This document shows positions 1 through 8,987 of a stretch of 64,000 nt of DNA, piece after piece. The DNA is taken from NCBI RefSeq assembly GCF_019754935.1, contig NZ_JAGSOA010000001.1, positions 496,001 to 560,000 of the forward strand. The letters run 5' to 3'. The translations under genes and the position numbers were made by a program. This stretch comes from Corynebacterium parakroppenstedtii (lineage in GTDB: Bacteria > Actinomycetota > Actinomycetes > Mycobacteriales > Mycobacteriaceae). The number at the start of each line of letters is the position of its first letter. Within the stretch, counting starts at the first letter, position 1. The notes below the pieces were generated by a model, which was given only the letters and a program-made list of their open reading frames with translations, searched no databases and was not told where the DNA came from.

Positions 1-1109
1 TTCTCCGACGTCGTCCGACCCAAGGTAAACCGTAGCGTTCCGCGGGCGGCGACGGACTCCACTCCAATCGCCATGACCACATGGCTCACCCGATTCACGC
101 CAGCCGCACACGCCGACCCGGTCGACGCGTCGAAGCCCGCTTGGTCCAACAACATAATGAGGCTGTCGCCTTCCGCGCCCGGAAAACTCACGTGAACGTG
201 TCCCGGCAGTGCTGGCTCCGCGGTATGAATTAACGAATCCGGAATTTCTCGGCTAATAAAGGACAAGAGGCGGTCCCTAAGGCCGGAAAGCCGAGCGCGT
301 TCGGCCTCCATCTCGTGGCAGGCCTCTGACAGGGCGGCAGCGGTCCCCACCGCACCGGCAACATTTAGCGTTCCTGGGCGAATGGACCTTTCCTGCCCGC
401 CACCACGCAGAATCTTATGAAGATTCGTCGCGCGCCCGCACAACAACAGGCCCGTCGATCGCGGACCACCAAATTTGTGTGCCGACGCTGCAATCGTCGT
501 TGCACCCGACGAATGGAAATCCACGGGAACGTGGCCAACGGCCTGCACGGCATCAGCATGCCACGGGACGTTGTGCTCTGCGGCCAGCGATGCAATCTCA
601 TCAACCGGTTGCAGCGCGCCGGTTTCATTGTTCGCCCACTGGAGAGCCATGAGCGCAGCTGGGCCGTCGGTAAGAACGTCGGCAAGAAAATCGGTGCGAT
701 AATGGCCGCTGGAATCGACCGGCACCTCGATAACATCAGCTTCCGGCCCCGGCGAGGACGGATCTGTGCCCGACGCTTTGGCCGGTTCTAACACGGCGGG
801 GTGTTCCACCGATCCGACGATGACGCGGTGTGGCGACGACTTTTCTTGGGCACGTTCGGCATAAAGCCCCTGCACAGCGAGGTTATCGGCCTCTGTTCCG
901 GATGCCGTGAAAATGACCTCGATCGGCTCGGCACCGAGCAAACGCGCGATGGTTTCGCGGGCTTCTTCCACAGCTTTGCGTGCATCACGCCCTGACGCGT
1001 ACTGGCCCCCGGGGTTCAACAGATCCCACGAGTCCATGATGGCGTCTTTGGCAACCTGCCTGAGAGGACTTGTTGCGGCATGATCCATAAAAAAACGAGC
1101 TGTAGTCAC
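1..1109 (-). CDS. cysteine desulfurase, NifS/IscS family (3' end outside window)
   Basis: This is a PLP-dependent enzyme that removes sulfur from L-cysteine as an enzyme-bound persulfide for Fe-S cluster or tRNA thiolation. About 369 codons are visible and the 3' end lies beyond position 1. The N-terminus has the family motif FMDHAAT (normally YLDxAAT). The PLP lysine is in SAHKFGGP near residue 212 (codon about 474-476), followed by RGGGQERSIRPGTLNV. The persulfide cysteine is in GSACAAG near residue 334 (codon 108-110). The GTG at 1107-1109 is chosen because the in-frame ATG at 1088 would fall inside the FMDHAAT motif. This start lies inside a terminator-like hairpin (see that entry). The gene follows etfA on the same strand. 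In corynebacteria the tRNA thiolase gene mnmA is often next; that is outside this window. Confidence 0.9.
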   Translation of the reverse strand, partial: MTTARFFMDHAATSPLRQVAKDAIMDSWDLLNPGGQYASGRDARKAVEEARETIARLLGAEPIEVIFTASGTEADNLAVQGLYAERAQEKSSPHRVIVGSVEHPAVLEPAKASGTDPSSPGPEADVIEVPVDSSGHYRTDFLADVLTDGPAALMALQWANNETGALQPVDEIASLAAEHNVPWHADAVQAVGHVPVDFHSSGATTIAASAHKFGGPRSTGLLLCGRATNLHKILRGGGQERSIRPGTLNVAGAVGTAAALSEACHEMEAERARLSGLRDRLLSFISREIPDSLIHTAEPALPGHVHVSFPGAEGDSLIMLLDQAGFDASTGSACAAGVNRVSHVVMAIGVESVAARGTLRFTLGRTTSE

Positions 1110-1134
1110 CCTTCGAAGGGTAATACAGCTCGTT
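1089..1134 (-). terminator. Hairpin plus T-run after etfA, overlapping the start of the cysteine desulfurase gene
   Basis: An 11-bp perfect inverted repeat (1094-1104 with 1124-1134) encloses a second full palindrome at 1108-1121 (ACCCTTCGAAGGGT). Read on the minus strand the outer stem runs straight into seven T residues (1095-1089). This is a classical intrinsic terminator for the etf transcript, whose last codon ends 45 bp earlier. It also contains the GTG start of the next gene, and the T-run encodes its Phe-Phe codons. It may therefore act as an attenuator or sequester translation initiation. Confidence 0.75.
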
Positions 1135-1178
1135 CAAGCCTTCATCTAGTGCTCACGCGCCGTGCGGTGCTGAGTTAT

Positions 1179-2129
1179 CTAGTGGCTTTTAATGGCCTCG
1201 GTAGCCTGGGGAGCTACGTCGAACAGGTCACCGACGATACCGAAGTCGGCGATCTCGAAGATGGCTGCTTCCTCATCCTTGTTGACCGCAACGATGGTCT
1301 TGGACGTCTGCATACCTGCTTTGTGCTGGATAGCACCTGAAATACCGAGCGCGACATAGAGGTCTGGCGACACTGTCTTACCCGTTTGTCCCACCTGGAA
1401 CTTGCCTGGGTAGTAGTCAGAGTCGACGGCGGCACGGGAGGCACCCACTGCAGCGCCGAGGGCATCGGCTAGGGGCTCGATAACGTCGGCGAACCCGTCG
1501 GCGGATCCGACGCCGCGGCCACCAGAGACCACGATCTTCGCTTCGGTGAGCTCGGGGCGGTCGCCAGCCTCTGCCGGTGAGAAGGAGGTGACCTTCACGG
1601 CAACTGGGCCGGGCTCAGGCATCTCGACGGGCTCAATATTTCCTGCGGCCGCCTGAGGCTCGGGATCGACCGAACCGGGACGGAGAAGGAAGATCGGGGA
1701 AGATCCTCCGACGGAGAGCTCGACGGTGTAATCGCCACCGAAAATAGAGCTGGCTGCGGTGTGATCAGCGTTAATCTCGGTCACATCACAGAGAACGCCG
1801 GATGCTACGCGGGCACCGACGCGCCCTCCGATCTCTTTGCCCGTCGCGGAGGACGAAATGATGACGGGCACTTCGAGGCCCGCTGCCAGGGCTGACAATG
1901 CGTCTACAGAAGGCGTGACCAAGTAGTTAGCAGCGTAATCGTTTTCTGCTGCGTAAATCGTTTCCGCACCTGCAGCGGCTAAGTCGTCCTTCAAGGCTTC
2001 TGCTGTGCCCTCAGCACCAACGACAACCGCGCCCACGGAACCGAATACGCGACCCGCGGTAATCAGTTCGTTGGTGTTGTTGGACAAGGCTCCATCAGCA
2101 TGTTCGACGAGAACTAGTACATCAGTCAT
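1179..2129 (-). CDS. etfA: electron transfer flavoprotein, alpha subunit
   Basis: EtfA (FixB) pairs with EtfB to form an FAD-containing heterodimer that accepts electrons from acyl-CoA and similar dehydrogenases and passes them to the respiratory chain. The protein is 316 residues, the normal size. The N-terminal half is the variable domain. The C-terminal FAD-binding domain begins near residue 190 with VSGGRGVGS and continues through SRAAVDSDYYP, QVGQTGKTVSPDLYVALGISGAIQHKAGM and AVNKDEEAAIFEIADFGIVGD, all diagnostic. It lies 90 bp downstream of etfB on the same strand and the two are surely co-transcribed. A strong intrinsic terminator follows it. Confidence 0.96.
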   Translation of the reverse strand: MTDVLVLVEHADGALSNNTNELITAGRVFGSVGAVVVGAEGTAEALKDDLAAAGAETIYAAENDYAANYLVTPSVDALSALAAGLEVPVIISSSATGKEIGGRVGARVASGVLCDVTEINADHTAASSIFGGDYTVELSVGGSSPIFLLRPGSVDPEPQAAAGNIEPVEMPEPGPVAVKVTSFSPAEAGDRPELTEAKIVVSGGRGVGSADGFADVIEPLADALGAAVGASRAAVDSDYYPGKFQVGQTGKTVSPDLYVALGISGAIQHKAGMQTSKTIVAVNKDEEAAIFEIADFGIVGDLFDVAPQATEAIKSH

Positions 2130-2219
2130 GGGAAAGTCCTTTCGTTACCGGCCATTACTGACCGAATATTCCTGTTAGTAAACAAACAACGATGGTGAGT
2201 TATGGTCTCGATGCCACGT

Positions 2220-3008
2220 TTAGATGAGCTTTTCGTTGGCCAAGAATTCCACGAACTTCGTTCCACCATCGCCTTCGTCGGTAATGATTTCACCAGCGGA
2301 CTTTTCCGGCTTGGGTGCGTATCCGGTCACGGACGTCGCAGCATTCTCCAATCCGACGTTGGCAGCGTCGACTCCAATATCCTCGAGATCGACCTGCTGA
2401 ATCTTCTTCTTCTTTGCTGCCATGATTCCCTTGAAGGCAGCGAAGCGGGGCTCGTTGGCCTTCTCAGTTACGGAGATAATGGCCGGTGTCGGAGCCTCCA
2501 GGCTGTACACGCCCTCTTCGCGGGCGCTTTCGCCGGTGACCGTGCCATTTTCGACGGAGAATGAACGCAGACCGGTCACCGCGGGGATCTGGCGGTATTC
2601 CGAGATCAACCCGGGCACAGTTCCCATATTGCCGTCGGTGGACTCGTTGCCGCAGATAATGAGTTCAATGTCATCGACCAGGTTGAGGGCCTGCGACAGT
2701 GTCCATGCAGTTCCCAGGACATCGGAGCCAGCGAGGGCATCATCACACACGTGGATAGCTTCGTCGCAGCCGAGCGACAGGGCCTTCCGCAGTGCTTCCT
2801 TGGCACTATCGGGGCCGACGGTCAGCGCGGTGACTGTGTAATCCCCTCCTGCTTCCTTGAGCTGAAGGGCTGCTTCCACGGCGTTTTCATTGATCTCGTC
2901 GAGAACCTGATCGGTGCTCTCGCGGTCAACGGTGTAATCGTCCTCGGTGAGCTGCCGCTCGGAGTAGGTGTCCGGTACTTGCTTAACTAACACGACAATG
3001 TTCGACAT
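2220..3008 (-). CDS. etfB: electron transfer flavoprotein, beta subunit
   Basis: EtfB (FixA) is the AMP-binding partner of EtfA. The protein is 262 residues, typical of the family. It starts with MSNIVVLVKQVPDTY and has DEINENAVEAALQLKE, the adenine-nucleotide loop region around LIICGNESTDGNMGTVPGLISEY, and the segment AFKGIMAAKKKKI that corresponds to the EtfB signature and recognition loop region. It is the first gene of the etfBA pair. The 261-bp upstream gap contains an inverted repeat at 3112-3139 that could be an operator. The start ATG is preceded by a GA-rich ribosome binding site (GAAAGGTGAATGA). Confidence 0.96.
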   Translation of the reverse strand: MSNIVVLVKQVPDTYSERQLTEDDYTVDRESTDQVLDEINENAVEAALQLKEAGGDYTVTALTVGPDSAKEALRKALSLGCDEAIHVCDDALAGSDVLGTAWTLSQALNLVDDIELIICGNESTDGNMGTVPGLISEYRQIPAVTGLRSFSVENGTVTGESAREEGVYSLEAPTPAIISVTEKANEPRFAAFKGIMAAKKKKIQQVDLEDIGVDAANVGLENAATSVTGYAPKPEKSAGEIITDEGDGGTKFVEFLANEKLI

Positions 3009-3111
3009 TCATTCACCTTTCTCATGGTGTCGGGGCGAAAAACCGGAGGCTGCAGCCGTCGCCGGCGTACCTCACATCAATATCTCGCTCGTTTTGAAGA
3101 CCACTTTAACG

Positions 3112-3139
3112 CACTTTTGTGGCCTAGCACACAAAAGTG
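3112..3139. promoter_or_regulatory. 10-bp perfect inverted repeat upstream of etfBA
   Basis: CACTTTTGTG at 3112-3121 is mirrored by CACAAAAGTG at 3130-3139 with an 8-base spacer. It lies about 100-130 bp upstream of the etfB start and 120 bp beyond the methyltransferase stop. There is no T-run on either side, so an operator is more likely than a terminator. No regulator can be assigned from sequence alone. Confidence 0.4.
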
Positions 3140-3256
3140 TGTTCAAACTCTCTAGACCCGTGACCAATGCCCCCGTTTGTGTGGGCCACAGCGCCGACAT
3201 CATTCCCGCGATCCGATCGGCTTCCCGCGGTCTCACCGGGGTTACTGGCGTTGTCG

Positions 3257-3273
3257 TTAATAACCCTTATTAA
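3257..3273. repeat. 7-bp AT-rich inverted repeat at the methyltransferase stop codon
   Basis: TTAATAA at 3257-3263 and TTATTAA at 3267-3273 flank three C residues and overlap the methyltransferase stop (TAA, 3270-3272). It may be a weak RNA hairpin or part of the etfB promoter region; the sequence does not decide which. Confidence 0.3.
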
Positions 3274-4853
3274 TGGAACTCTCGCGGGCCGCAAATGAAC
3301 GCGACCGAGGAATTCTTCCCCTGCCTATCCCCCACCTGCGTGATCACGATCGTGTAGCTGCCACCTGATAATCCGGCCGACGGTGAATCCGTAGCCGCCC
3401 CTCCTCGAGTCATCCCGTGAGCAGAGGCTTCTTTGTTGCGCTTGTTGTGCTGATTGCGCGCCTTCTTCCCCGAATGCTTCCGCGCGGCAGACATGATTTT
3501 TGCCCGAACATGATCGGGGTTCGCAGCCACACCACGCACGAGAATTTCAATCTGCCCAGGAGCACGCTTCGCCATCGTCGACGTCAATTTGGACAGTGGC
3601 ACGGCATCCAGGACCTCACACGCTAAAACACCTGCTGGCGGTGTATCGCCAGTTAAGAAGGCAATATGAGGATCGATCTGCCGCATTCCCCACCGGTACG
3701 CAGCTTGACGCACCAATCCTGCCCGAACAATCGCTCCATCCGGATCGACGATGTACCGGTCAGCCAGGCTCTTCTTTCGGCTTCCGGAGTCGTCATCTAC
3801 ATCCGACGAAGGCGCCGAAGAGCCTGCCGATTGCGGGATTTCTGGATCCGTATCAGTGAACATGTCGACGGATCCATCCGCATGGATCAGGGTTGCCCGG
3901 CGCGTAATGCGTCGCTGCTGAACCGAGCTGTCGTGACCGGCGTTATTGTGATCGGTGCTGTTCTGATTATCCGTGTTGCCGTCGCCAGTAACCGCCGCAC
4001 GAATACCCGACGTTGACGCCGCGATTTCAGGCGTCCACAAACATGCCTCTTTCACCGCACCGGCGACGGAGATAATCTCTACTTCCCCATCCCAACTGGA
4101 GTAATCGATCCCAGGGGCGCACTTCACGACGAGCTCCGGCGAACGATCGGCGTGGCCCCTCGCCTGTTCCCCGGGCCTCAGACCACGCCATGTATCGATC
4201 AAACCAGGTAGAGGCGGGATTAAATCCTGAGGCTGAGAGATTCGTCGGCCCTGAACACGACGGGCAGGATCGGCAATGACAACAGCCGGAAACGACACCG
4301 GGCACAAAGCATCAGCGCGAACAATCAAAGGGCGAGTAAACCGCGCCGGATCTACTTGTGCGGCCTTCTCGGATACCGCTTTTCCAAGCACGGCCATATT
4401 GTGCTGGGCCATCGCTACCCTGCCGGGATCGATATCAGACCCGATAGCGGTCAACCCCTCGCCAGCAAGAGCAGCAAGCTCACTACCGATGGAGCATGTC
4501 ACATCGTGCACCAGCCCGCCTGCCTGCAACGACGGCGCCAACGCCAACCGCCTCGCCCTGTACTGAGCAATGACCAGGGCGGTTGCTTGTTGAACCGACT
4601 CCGCGTCGACGAGCCACTCGTCAACAACATTCTCGGATACTTTGGCGTCCACAGGTCGAGCGCCCCGCGCCGACCGTCGAGCAACCATTAATTCAGCCAA
4701 CGCACGACCATATTGCCCATATTTCGAGCGCAACATAGCCCCGTCGGCAAATTCAGTGGCCTTCGAAAACTCCAGAGGTTCTGCCTCGGCGCACGCGTCC
4801 GGATGGCTCGTTATCCACGCAACGTCGTCTCGAGACAACACCGTTAGGCCCAC
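3270..4853 (-). CDS. class I SAM-dependent methyltransferase with THUMP-like C-terminal domain
   Basis: The protein is 527 residues. A SAM-binding Rossmann fold is visible from about residue 115: motif I VTCSIGSELAALA, the acidic end of strand 2 in GSDIDPGRV (138-146), and IADPARR (194-199) in the motif IV position. The C-terminal part (about 365-527) resembles the THUMP-like domain found fused to this family, which suggests an RNA substrate. The actual substrate is unknown. Three low-complexity inserts are present: residues 289-315 (Asp/Asn/His/Gln), 334-360 (Ser/Asp) and 458-497 (Lys/Arg then Gly/Ser). The GTG start overlaps the end of the upstream Nudix gene by 10 bp, so the two genes are translationally coupled. 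Confidence 0.8.
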   Translation of the reverse strand: MGLTVLSRDDVAWITSHPDACAEAEPLEFSKATEFADGAMLRSKYGQYGRALAELMVARRSARGARPVDAKVSENVVDEWLVDAESVQQATALVIAQYRARRLALAPSLQAGGLVHDVTCSIGSELAALAGEGLTAIGSDIDPGRVAMAQHNMAVLGKAVSEKAAQVDPARFTRPLIVRADALCPVSFPAVVIADPARRVQGRRISQPQDLIPPLPGLIDTWRGLRPGEQARGHADRSPELVVKCAPGIDYSSWDGEVEIISVAGAVKEACLWTPEIAASTSGIRAAVTGDGNTDNQNSTDHNNAGHDSSVQQRRITRRATLIHADGSVDMFTDTDPEIPQSAGSSAPSSDVDDDSGSRKKSLADRYIVDPDGAIVRAGLVRQAAYRWGMRQIDPHIAFLTGDTPPAGVLACEVLDAVPLSKLTSTMAKRAPGQIEILVRGVAANPDHVRAKIMSAARKHSGKKARNQHNKRNKEASAHGMTRGGAATDSPSAGLSGGSYTIVITQVGDRQGKNSSVAFICGPREFH

Positions 4854-5668
4854 CCGCGGGCGTAGTACGTGTCAAAGGAGCGTTCCACAGTGAAATATTC
4901 ATCCATAAAGGGACGATCCCGAACCGCGCCGGTCACAGGTTCAACAGTCAGATCCGACGCATACCCCAGCACTTCATCAACAGTTCGGAATGTATCCAAC
5001 ATGCGCAACTGCACCCACGTCGGCGGGAGGAGACGGATTTTGCGGTAACGCCAGCCATCGAGCAGTGTTGACGGCCTGAACCACCCGCTCGACGCGGCTT
5101 CTATCGCATCATCGTGTGTGTTCTGTCCTTCCGGCTGCGCGGCCACAAAGAAGTGGGTGTCATAGCGCGCCGTGTCTCCGGGAGGGCTCACCCAGTTTGC
5201 CCAGGGTCGCAGCAGGTCAGCGCGGAGATACAGACCGGTGTCGTCCAAGAAATTAGAGAACGCTAGTTCGTGGCTTTCTAGGCGCGAGCGGAAAGGAATG
5301 TAAGGGTCGGTATCGCCCACGACATTGCCGTCGTGAAGCCCGGCCAAAAGAGTTCCCGATTCTTCAAAGGTTTCTCGCACAGCAGCACAAACCAGTGCAC
5401 GGGCATCGTCTCGAGGAACTTTCAAATGACGTGCCCACCAGGATGTATCGTGACCAACCCACCGAAGCTCCGGTGAATCCACACCATCACCGTCGACATC
5501 CCCGGGAAGATCACGCTGGTCAACGCCGCCTCCAGGGAAAACGGTCATTTCCGGGTAGTGGATCATCGTGGAGGCGCGTTCTTGAACGTAAACCTCCATC
5601 CCCCACACCGTGTCCCGCAGCAACAGAACGGTAGAGGCACGTCTCTCACCTGTCGGTGTCAGAAACAT
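4844..5668 (-). CDS. Nudix hydrolase
   Basis: This Nudix-superfamily pyrophosphohydrolase is 274 residues from the chosen start. The Nudix helix is seen in AAVRETFEESGTLL, matching RExxEExG. A glycine-rich turn FPGGGVDQRD lies about 60 residues upstream, so there is an insert between the two halves of the box. The substrate cannot be predicted. I chose the ATG at 5666-5668 because AAAGGGAGG lies just upstream; the reading frame is open 13 codons further to a GTG at 5707. The 3' end overlaps the methyltransferase start. The ABC ATPase gene lies 126 bp upstream on the same strand, giving a likely three-gene unit. Confidence 0.85.
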   Translation of the reverse strand: MFLTPTGERRASTVLLLRDTVWGMEVYVQERASTMIHYPEMTVFPGGGVDQRDLPGDVDGDGVDSPELRWVGHDTSWWARHLKVPRDDARALVCAAVRETFEESGTLLAGLHDGNVVGDTDPYIPFRSRLESHELAFSNFLDDTGLYLRADLLRPWANWVSPPGDTARYDTHFFVAAQPEGQNTHDDAIEAASSGWFRPSTLLDGWRYRKIRLLPPTWVQLRMLDTFRTVDEVLGYASDLTVEPVTGAVRDRPFMDEYFTVERSFDTYYARGWA

Positions 5669-5794
5669 GACCCTCCCTTTCTGCCAAGCAGATAACTTGT
5701 ACACCACACCGCGATCTCACAGTTTCGTCCGTGAGCATCTTCTGCGAGCATCGTTCTCAATGAGCATCGTAGATTAGCTCAAACACTACCGGAA

Positions 5795-6703
5795 TTATCG
5801 ACGATGACGTCGCGAAGATTTCACTCGGTGAGCGAAGAAACGGCCGTCGACGGTATCCAACGTAATCGGCTGATGGAACGTCTTCGTTAAATTCTCCCCG
5901 GTGAGGACCTCGTCGATGGGCCCGGCGACAACCTGTTTGCCTTCGTCAAGGAGCATTGCGTGGGTGAAGCCCTGAGGAATTTCTTCCACGTGGTGAGTAA
6001 CCATAACGATCACGGGAGCATCAGGGTTATTCGCCAATGTGGACAGGCGCTCGACAAGGTCCTCACGCCCGCCCAGGTCAAGCCCAGCGCCTGGCTCGTC
6101 GAGAAGAAGTAATTCCGGATCAGTCATTAACGAGCGCGCGATTAAAACCCGTTTACGCTCCCCTTCCGACAGGGTCGACCACGTGCGGTCGGCTAAATGC
6201 ATCGCGCCGAGATCCTCAAGGATAAGCGTTGCTTGTTCCTTATCGACGTCGTCGTACTGCTCACGCCACCGCCCCAGAATGTTGTAGCCGGCGGAGATCA
6301 CTAAGTCGAGAACACGCTCCCGACCGGGAATACGCTGGGCCAATGCGGAGGACGACATACCGATCATCGTGCGCACATCCCGCACATCGGTCTTGCCCAA
6401 AACTTCGCCCATGATCACGCTGCGGCCCGTCGTCGGATAGGTTTCCGCACCCGCGACCTTCATCAGCGTCGTCTTACCAGCACCATTCGGGCCGATAATG
6501 ACCCAACGCTGCCCGGGTTTCACCACCCAGTTCATGGGCTGCAATAACGTCGAACCATTCCGAACGACGCTCACGTCGTCAAGAGAAATAAGAGCGTCGG
6601 GGTCAATCGGAAGTGCATCAAGCTCCTCACGAGAGCGAACCGTCGCGTGAGGCTGGGAATCATCGGAACCGTGCGTGTGGGAAGAAGTGTCGTGTCGAGT
6701 CAC
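5795..6703 (-). CDS. ABC transporter ATP-binding protein
   Basis: This is a single ABC ATPase domain of 302 residues. Walker A is GPNGAGKTTLMK, the signature is LSEGERKR, and Walker B is LLLLDEPGAGLD, followed by an H-loop in VTHHVEEIP. The architecture matches the YlmA/ModF-like stand-alone ATPases. No permease gene is adjacent, so a transport role is unproven. A His/Ser/Asp-rich tail of about 35 residues precedes the domain, and the GTG start has no clear ribosome binding site, so the true start may be slightly different. It is transcribed divergently from glgE. Confidence 0.88.
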   Translation of the reverse strand: MTRHDTSSHTHGSDDSQPHATVRSREELDALPIDPDALISLDDVSVVRNGSTLLQPMNWVVKPGQRWVIIGPNGAGKTTLMKVAGAETYPTTGRSVIMGEVLGKTDVRDVRTMIGMSSSALAQRIPGRERVLDLVISAGYNILGRWREQYDDVDKEQATLILEDLGAMHLADRTWSTLSEGERKRVLIARSLMTDPELLLLDEPGAGLDLGGREDLVERLSTLANNPDAPVIVMVTHHVEEIPQGFTHAMLLDEGKQVVAGPIDEVLTGENLTKTFHQPITLDTVDGRFFAHRVKSSRRHRR

Positions 6704-6762
6704 ATCACCATCTTAGGGCTAACCCACGACACGTTCCGTCACTTTGCACAACGCGTCGTCAC

Positions 6763-6784
6763 TTTCGGTGGACGGCCGCCGAAA
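6763..6784. promoter_or_regulatory. Inverted repeat in the ABC ATPase / glgE divergent region
   Basis: TTTCGGTGG (6763-6771) and CCGCCGAAA (6776-6784) form a 9-bp dyad with one G-T pair and a 4-base loop. It sits about 100 bp before the glgE start and 60 bp before the ABC gene start, a suitable place for an operator serving either gene. Confidence 0.35.
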
Positions 6785-6884
6785 CTGTTCAGCCCAAAAA
6801 GGGGTTCTGTGCTGCGCGATATCTGGGTTGTCCTCTACTCTGTTGGAGAGAACGAGTGCGGAGCACGACAAAAAGGAGATACCT

Positions 6885-8933
6885 GTGACCGGACGGCTCG
6901 GAACCGTTGGACGACTCGGCATTGACGACGTCCGCCCCCGCGTATCCAGTGGCGAAGTACCCGCCAAGGCAGTGGTCGGAGAGGTCATCCCCCTCAGCGC
7001 CGTCGTGTGGCGCGAGGGGCACGATGCTGTCTCTGCCACAGCCATCGTGAAGGGGCCTGCTTCCGCGTCGGGACCCTCCGCCGTTCAGCGCATCCCCATG
7101 ATGCCGGCACATGGCGACCCTGACCTGGTCAACGCCATATTCGTGCCCGACTGCCCGGGGACGTGGACTTTCCGTATCGACGCATGGTCAGACCCCTACC
7201 GCACGTGGCGGCGCGCCATCGAGGCCAAGGTTGAAGCTGGTCAAAGCGCCGAGGAGGTCGCGAATGACCTCGAAATTGGGGCGCGGATTATGGAGGACAC
7301 CGCCAACAACGTCGCCTCCGTCACCGACCGTCCCCACCTCTTGTCTGTCGCCGCGTCCTTGAGGTCCGATCGCGATATTCGCGCGCGCATTGCCCCGGCA
7401 CTGTCGGCAGAGACAACAAGCATTTTCCGACGGACACCTCTCCGCGAACTGTTGACGCGCGGCCGCACTTACGAGGTGTACGTGGAACGTCGGCGGGCGC
7501 TCGTCGGATCCTGGTACGAGTTCTTCCCGCGCTCCACCGGCGGCGTGGAAAATGGCGAACCGGTACACGGAACGTTTGCGACAGCCGCCGAGTCTCTCGA
7601 CCGGATCGCGCGAATGAACTTTGACGTTGTGTATCTTCCGCCGATCCACCCCATCGGGCATATCAACCGCAAGGGGAAGAACAACACGCTTGACCCCACC
7701 CCGGATGACGTCGGCTCCCCCTGGGCCATCGGATCATCCGAGGGTGGGCATGACGCGGTCCACCCCGACCTTGGCACTCTCGACGATTTTGATGCGTTCG
7801 TTGCCCGTGCTCGTGAACTGAACCTCGAGGTAGCGCTCGATTTCGCGTTGCAGTGCGCCCCTGACCACCCGTGGGCTGCGCCTCACCCCGAATGGTTTAC
7901 CGTTCTTCCCGACGGCACCATTGCCTACGCGGAAAACCCGCCGAAGAAGTATCAAGACATCTACCCCTTGAATTTCGATAACGATCCCGAAGGATTATTC
8001 GCCGAGATTCACCGCGTCCTGGTGTTCTGGATCAAACGGGGAGTCCATATCTTCCGTGTGGATAACCCCCACACCAAGCCCACCGCGTTTTGGGCACGTC
8101 TGATTTCCACGATCCACCAGACCTACCCCGACATCGTGTTCCTCGCGGAAGCGTTTACCCGTCGGCCAATCCTCTATGGCCTGGCAAAAGCTGGTTTTTC
8201 ACAGTCGTACACCTATTTCACGTGGCAGACGTCGAAAAAAGAACTGGAAGCATTTGCTGAGGAAATTCGCGATGCGGCCGATGCCTGCCGGCCCAATCTC
8301 TTCGTGAATACACCCGACATTCTCCATGCGAGTCTTCAGCATGGCGGAAAGGCGATGTTCGCGATTCGTGCGGCTCTCGCCACCACTCTGAGCCCATCGT
8401 GGGGAATGTACTCCGGTTTCGAGATTTACGAACACGTCGCGGTCAAAGAGGGCAGCGAAGAATACCTCGATAGCGAAAAATACCAGCTCAAGCCACGCGA
8501 TTTTGAGGGAGCTCGCCTCCGCGGTGAATCACTGGAACCCTTCGTGACGGTGCTCAACACCATCCGCCGGGAGCAGCCCGCTCTTCAACAGCTCCGGACG
8601 CTCAGGCTCGTGCCGTCGGATAACGACAAGATCATGGCGTACACCAAGGTTGATCCGCTTACGGGAAATGCGCTGGCCATCGTCGTCAATCTAGATTCTG
8701 AGAACGTCCAAGAGACCACAATTCACCTTGACCTGGAGTCGCTGGGGCTGCCCTCGACTGTTGAGGTTCACGACCTTATTACTGACCAACAATGGACGTG
8801 GGGTGAGGACAATTATGTTCGCCTCGATCCGACCTTCAACGTGTGTCACATCGTTAAATTGCCGGAAATCCCCACTGACTATCGCGACCGCAGCGGCTTT
8901 GCTCCTCACCACGAGTATCGCTACACCTGCTAA
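6885..8933 (+). CDS. glgE: alpha-1,4-glucan:maltose-1-phosphate maltosyltransferase
   Basis: GlgE (GH13_3) transfers maltosyl units from alpha-maltose-1-phosphate to the non-reducing end of alpha-1,4-glucan. The product from the GTG at 6885-6887 is 682 residues, the usual size. This start has AAAAGGAG eight bases upstream and gives the conserved opening GRLGTVGRLGIDDVRP; the frame is open further upstream to 6744 but without a ribosome binding site. The GH13 regions are visible: VYLPPIHPIGHINRKGKNN, LDFALQCAPDHPW, FRVDNPHTKP with the catalytic Asp, FLAEAFTRRP with the acid Glu, and NTPDILH. glgB follows 54 bp downstream. TreS and Pep2, which supply maltose-1-phosphate in many actinobacteria, are not in the window. 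Confidence 0.96.
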   Translation: MTGRLGTVGRLGIDDVRPRVSSGEVPAKAVVGEVIPLSAVVWREGHDAVSATAIVKGPASASGPSAVQRIPMMPAHGDPDLVNAIFVPDCPGTWTFRIDAWSDPYRTWRRAIEAKVEAGQSAEEVANDLEIGARIMEDTANNVASVTDRPHLLSVAASLRSDRDIRARIAPALSAETTSIFRRTPLRELLTRGRTYEVYVERRRALVGSWYEFFPRSTGGVENGEPVHGTFATAAESLDRIARMNFDVVYLPPIHPIGHINRKGKNNTLDPTPDDVGSPWAIGSSEGGHDAVHPDLGTLDDFDAFVARARELNLEVALDFALQCAPDHPWAAPHPEWFTVLPDGTIAYAENPPKKYQDIYPLNFDNDPEGLFAEIHRVLVFWIKRGVHIFRVDNPHTKPTAFWARLISTIHQTYPDIVFLAEAFTRRPILYGLAKAGFSQSYTYFTWQTSKKELEAFAEEIRDAADACRPNLFVNTPDILHASLQHGGKAMFAIRAALATTLSPSWGMYSGFEIYEHVAVKEGSEEYLDSEKYQLKPRDFEGARLRGESLEPFVTVLNTIRREQPALQQLRTLRLVPSDNDKIMAYTKVDPLTGNALAIVVNLDSENVQETTIHLDLESLGLPSTVEVHDLITDQQWTWGEDNYVRLDPTFNVCHIVKLPEIPTDYRDRSGFAPHHEYRYTC

Positions 8934-8987
8934 GACCTGCTAAAACGACGGTACCCGTACACGCCGCCCACCTCCTGAGGAGAGACC

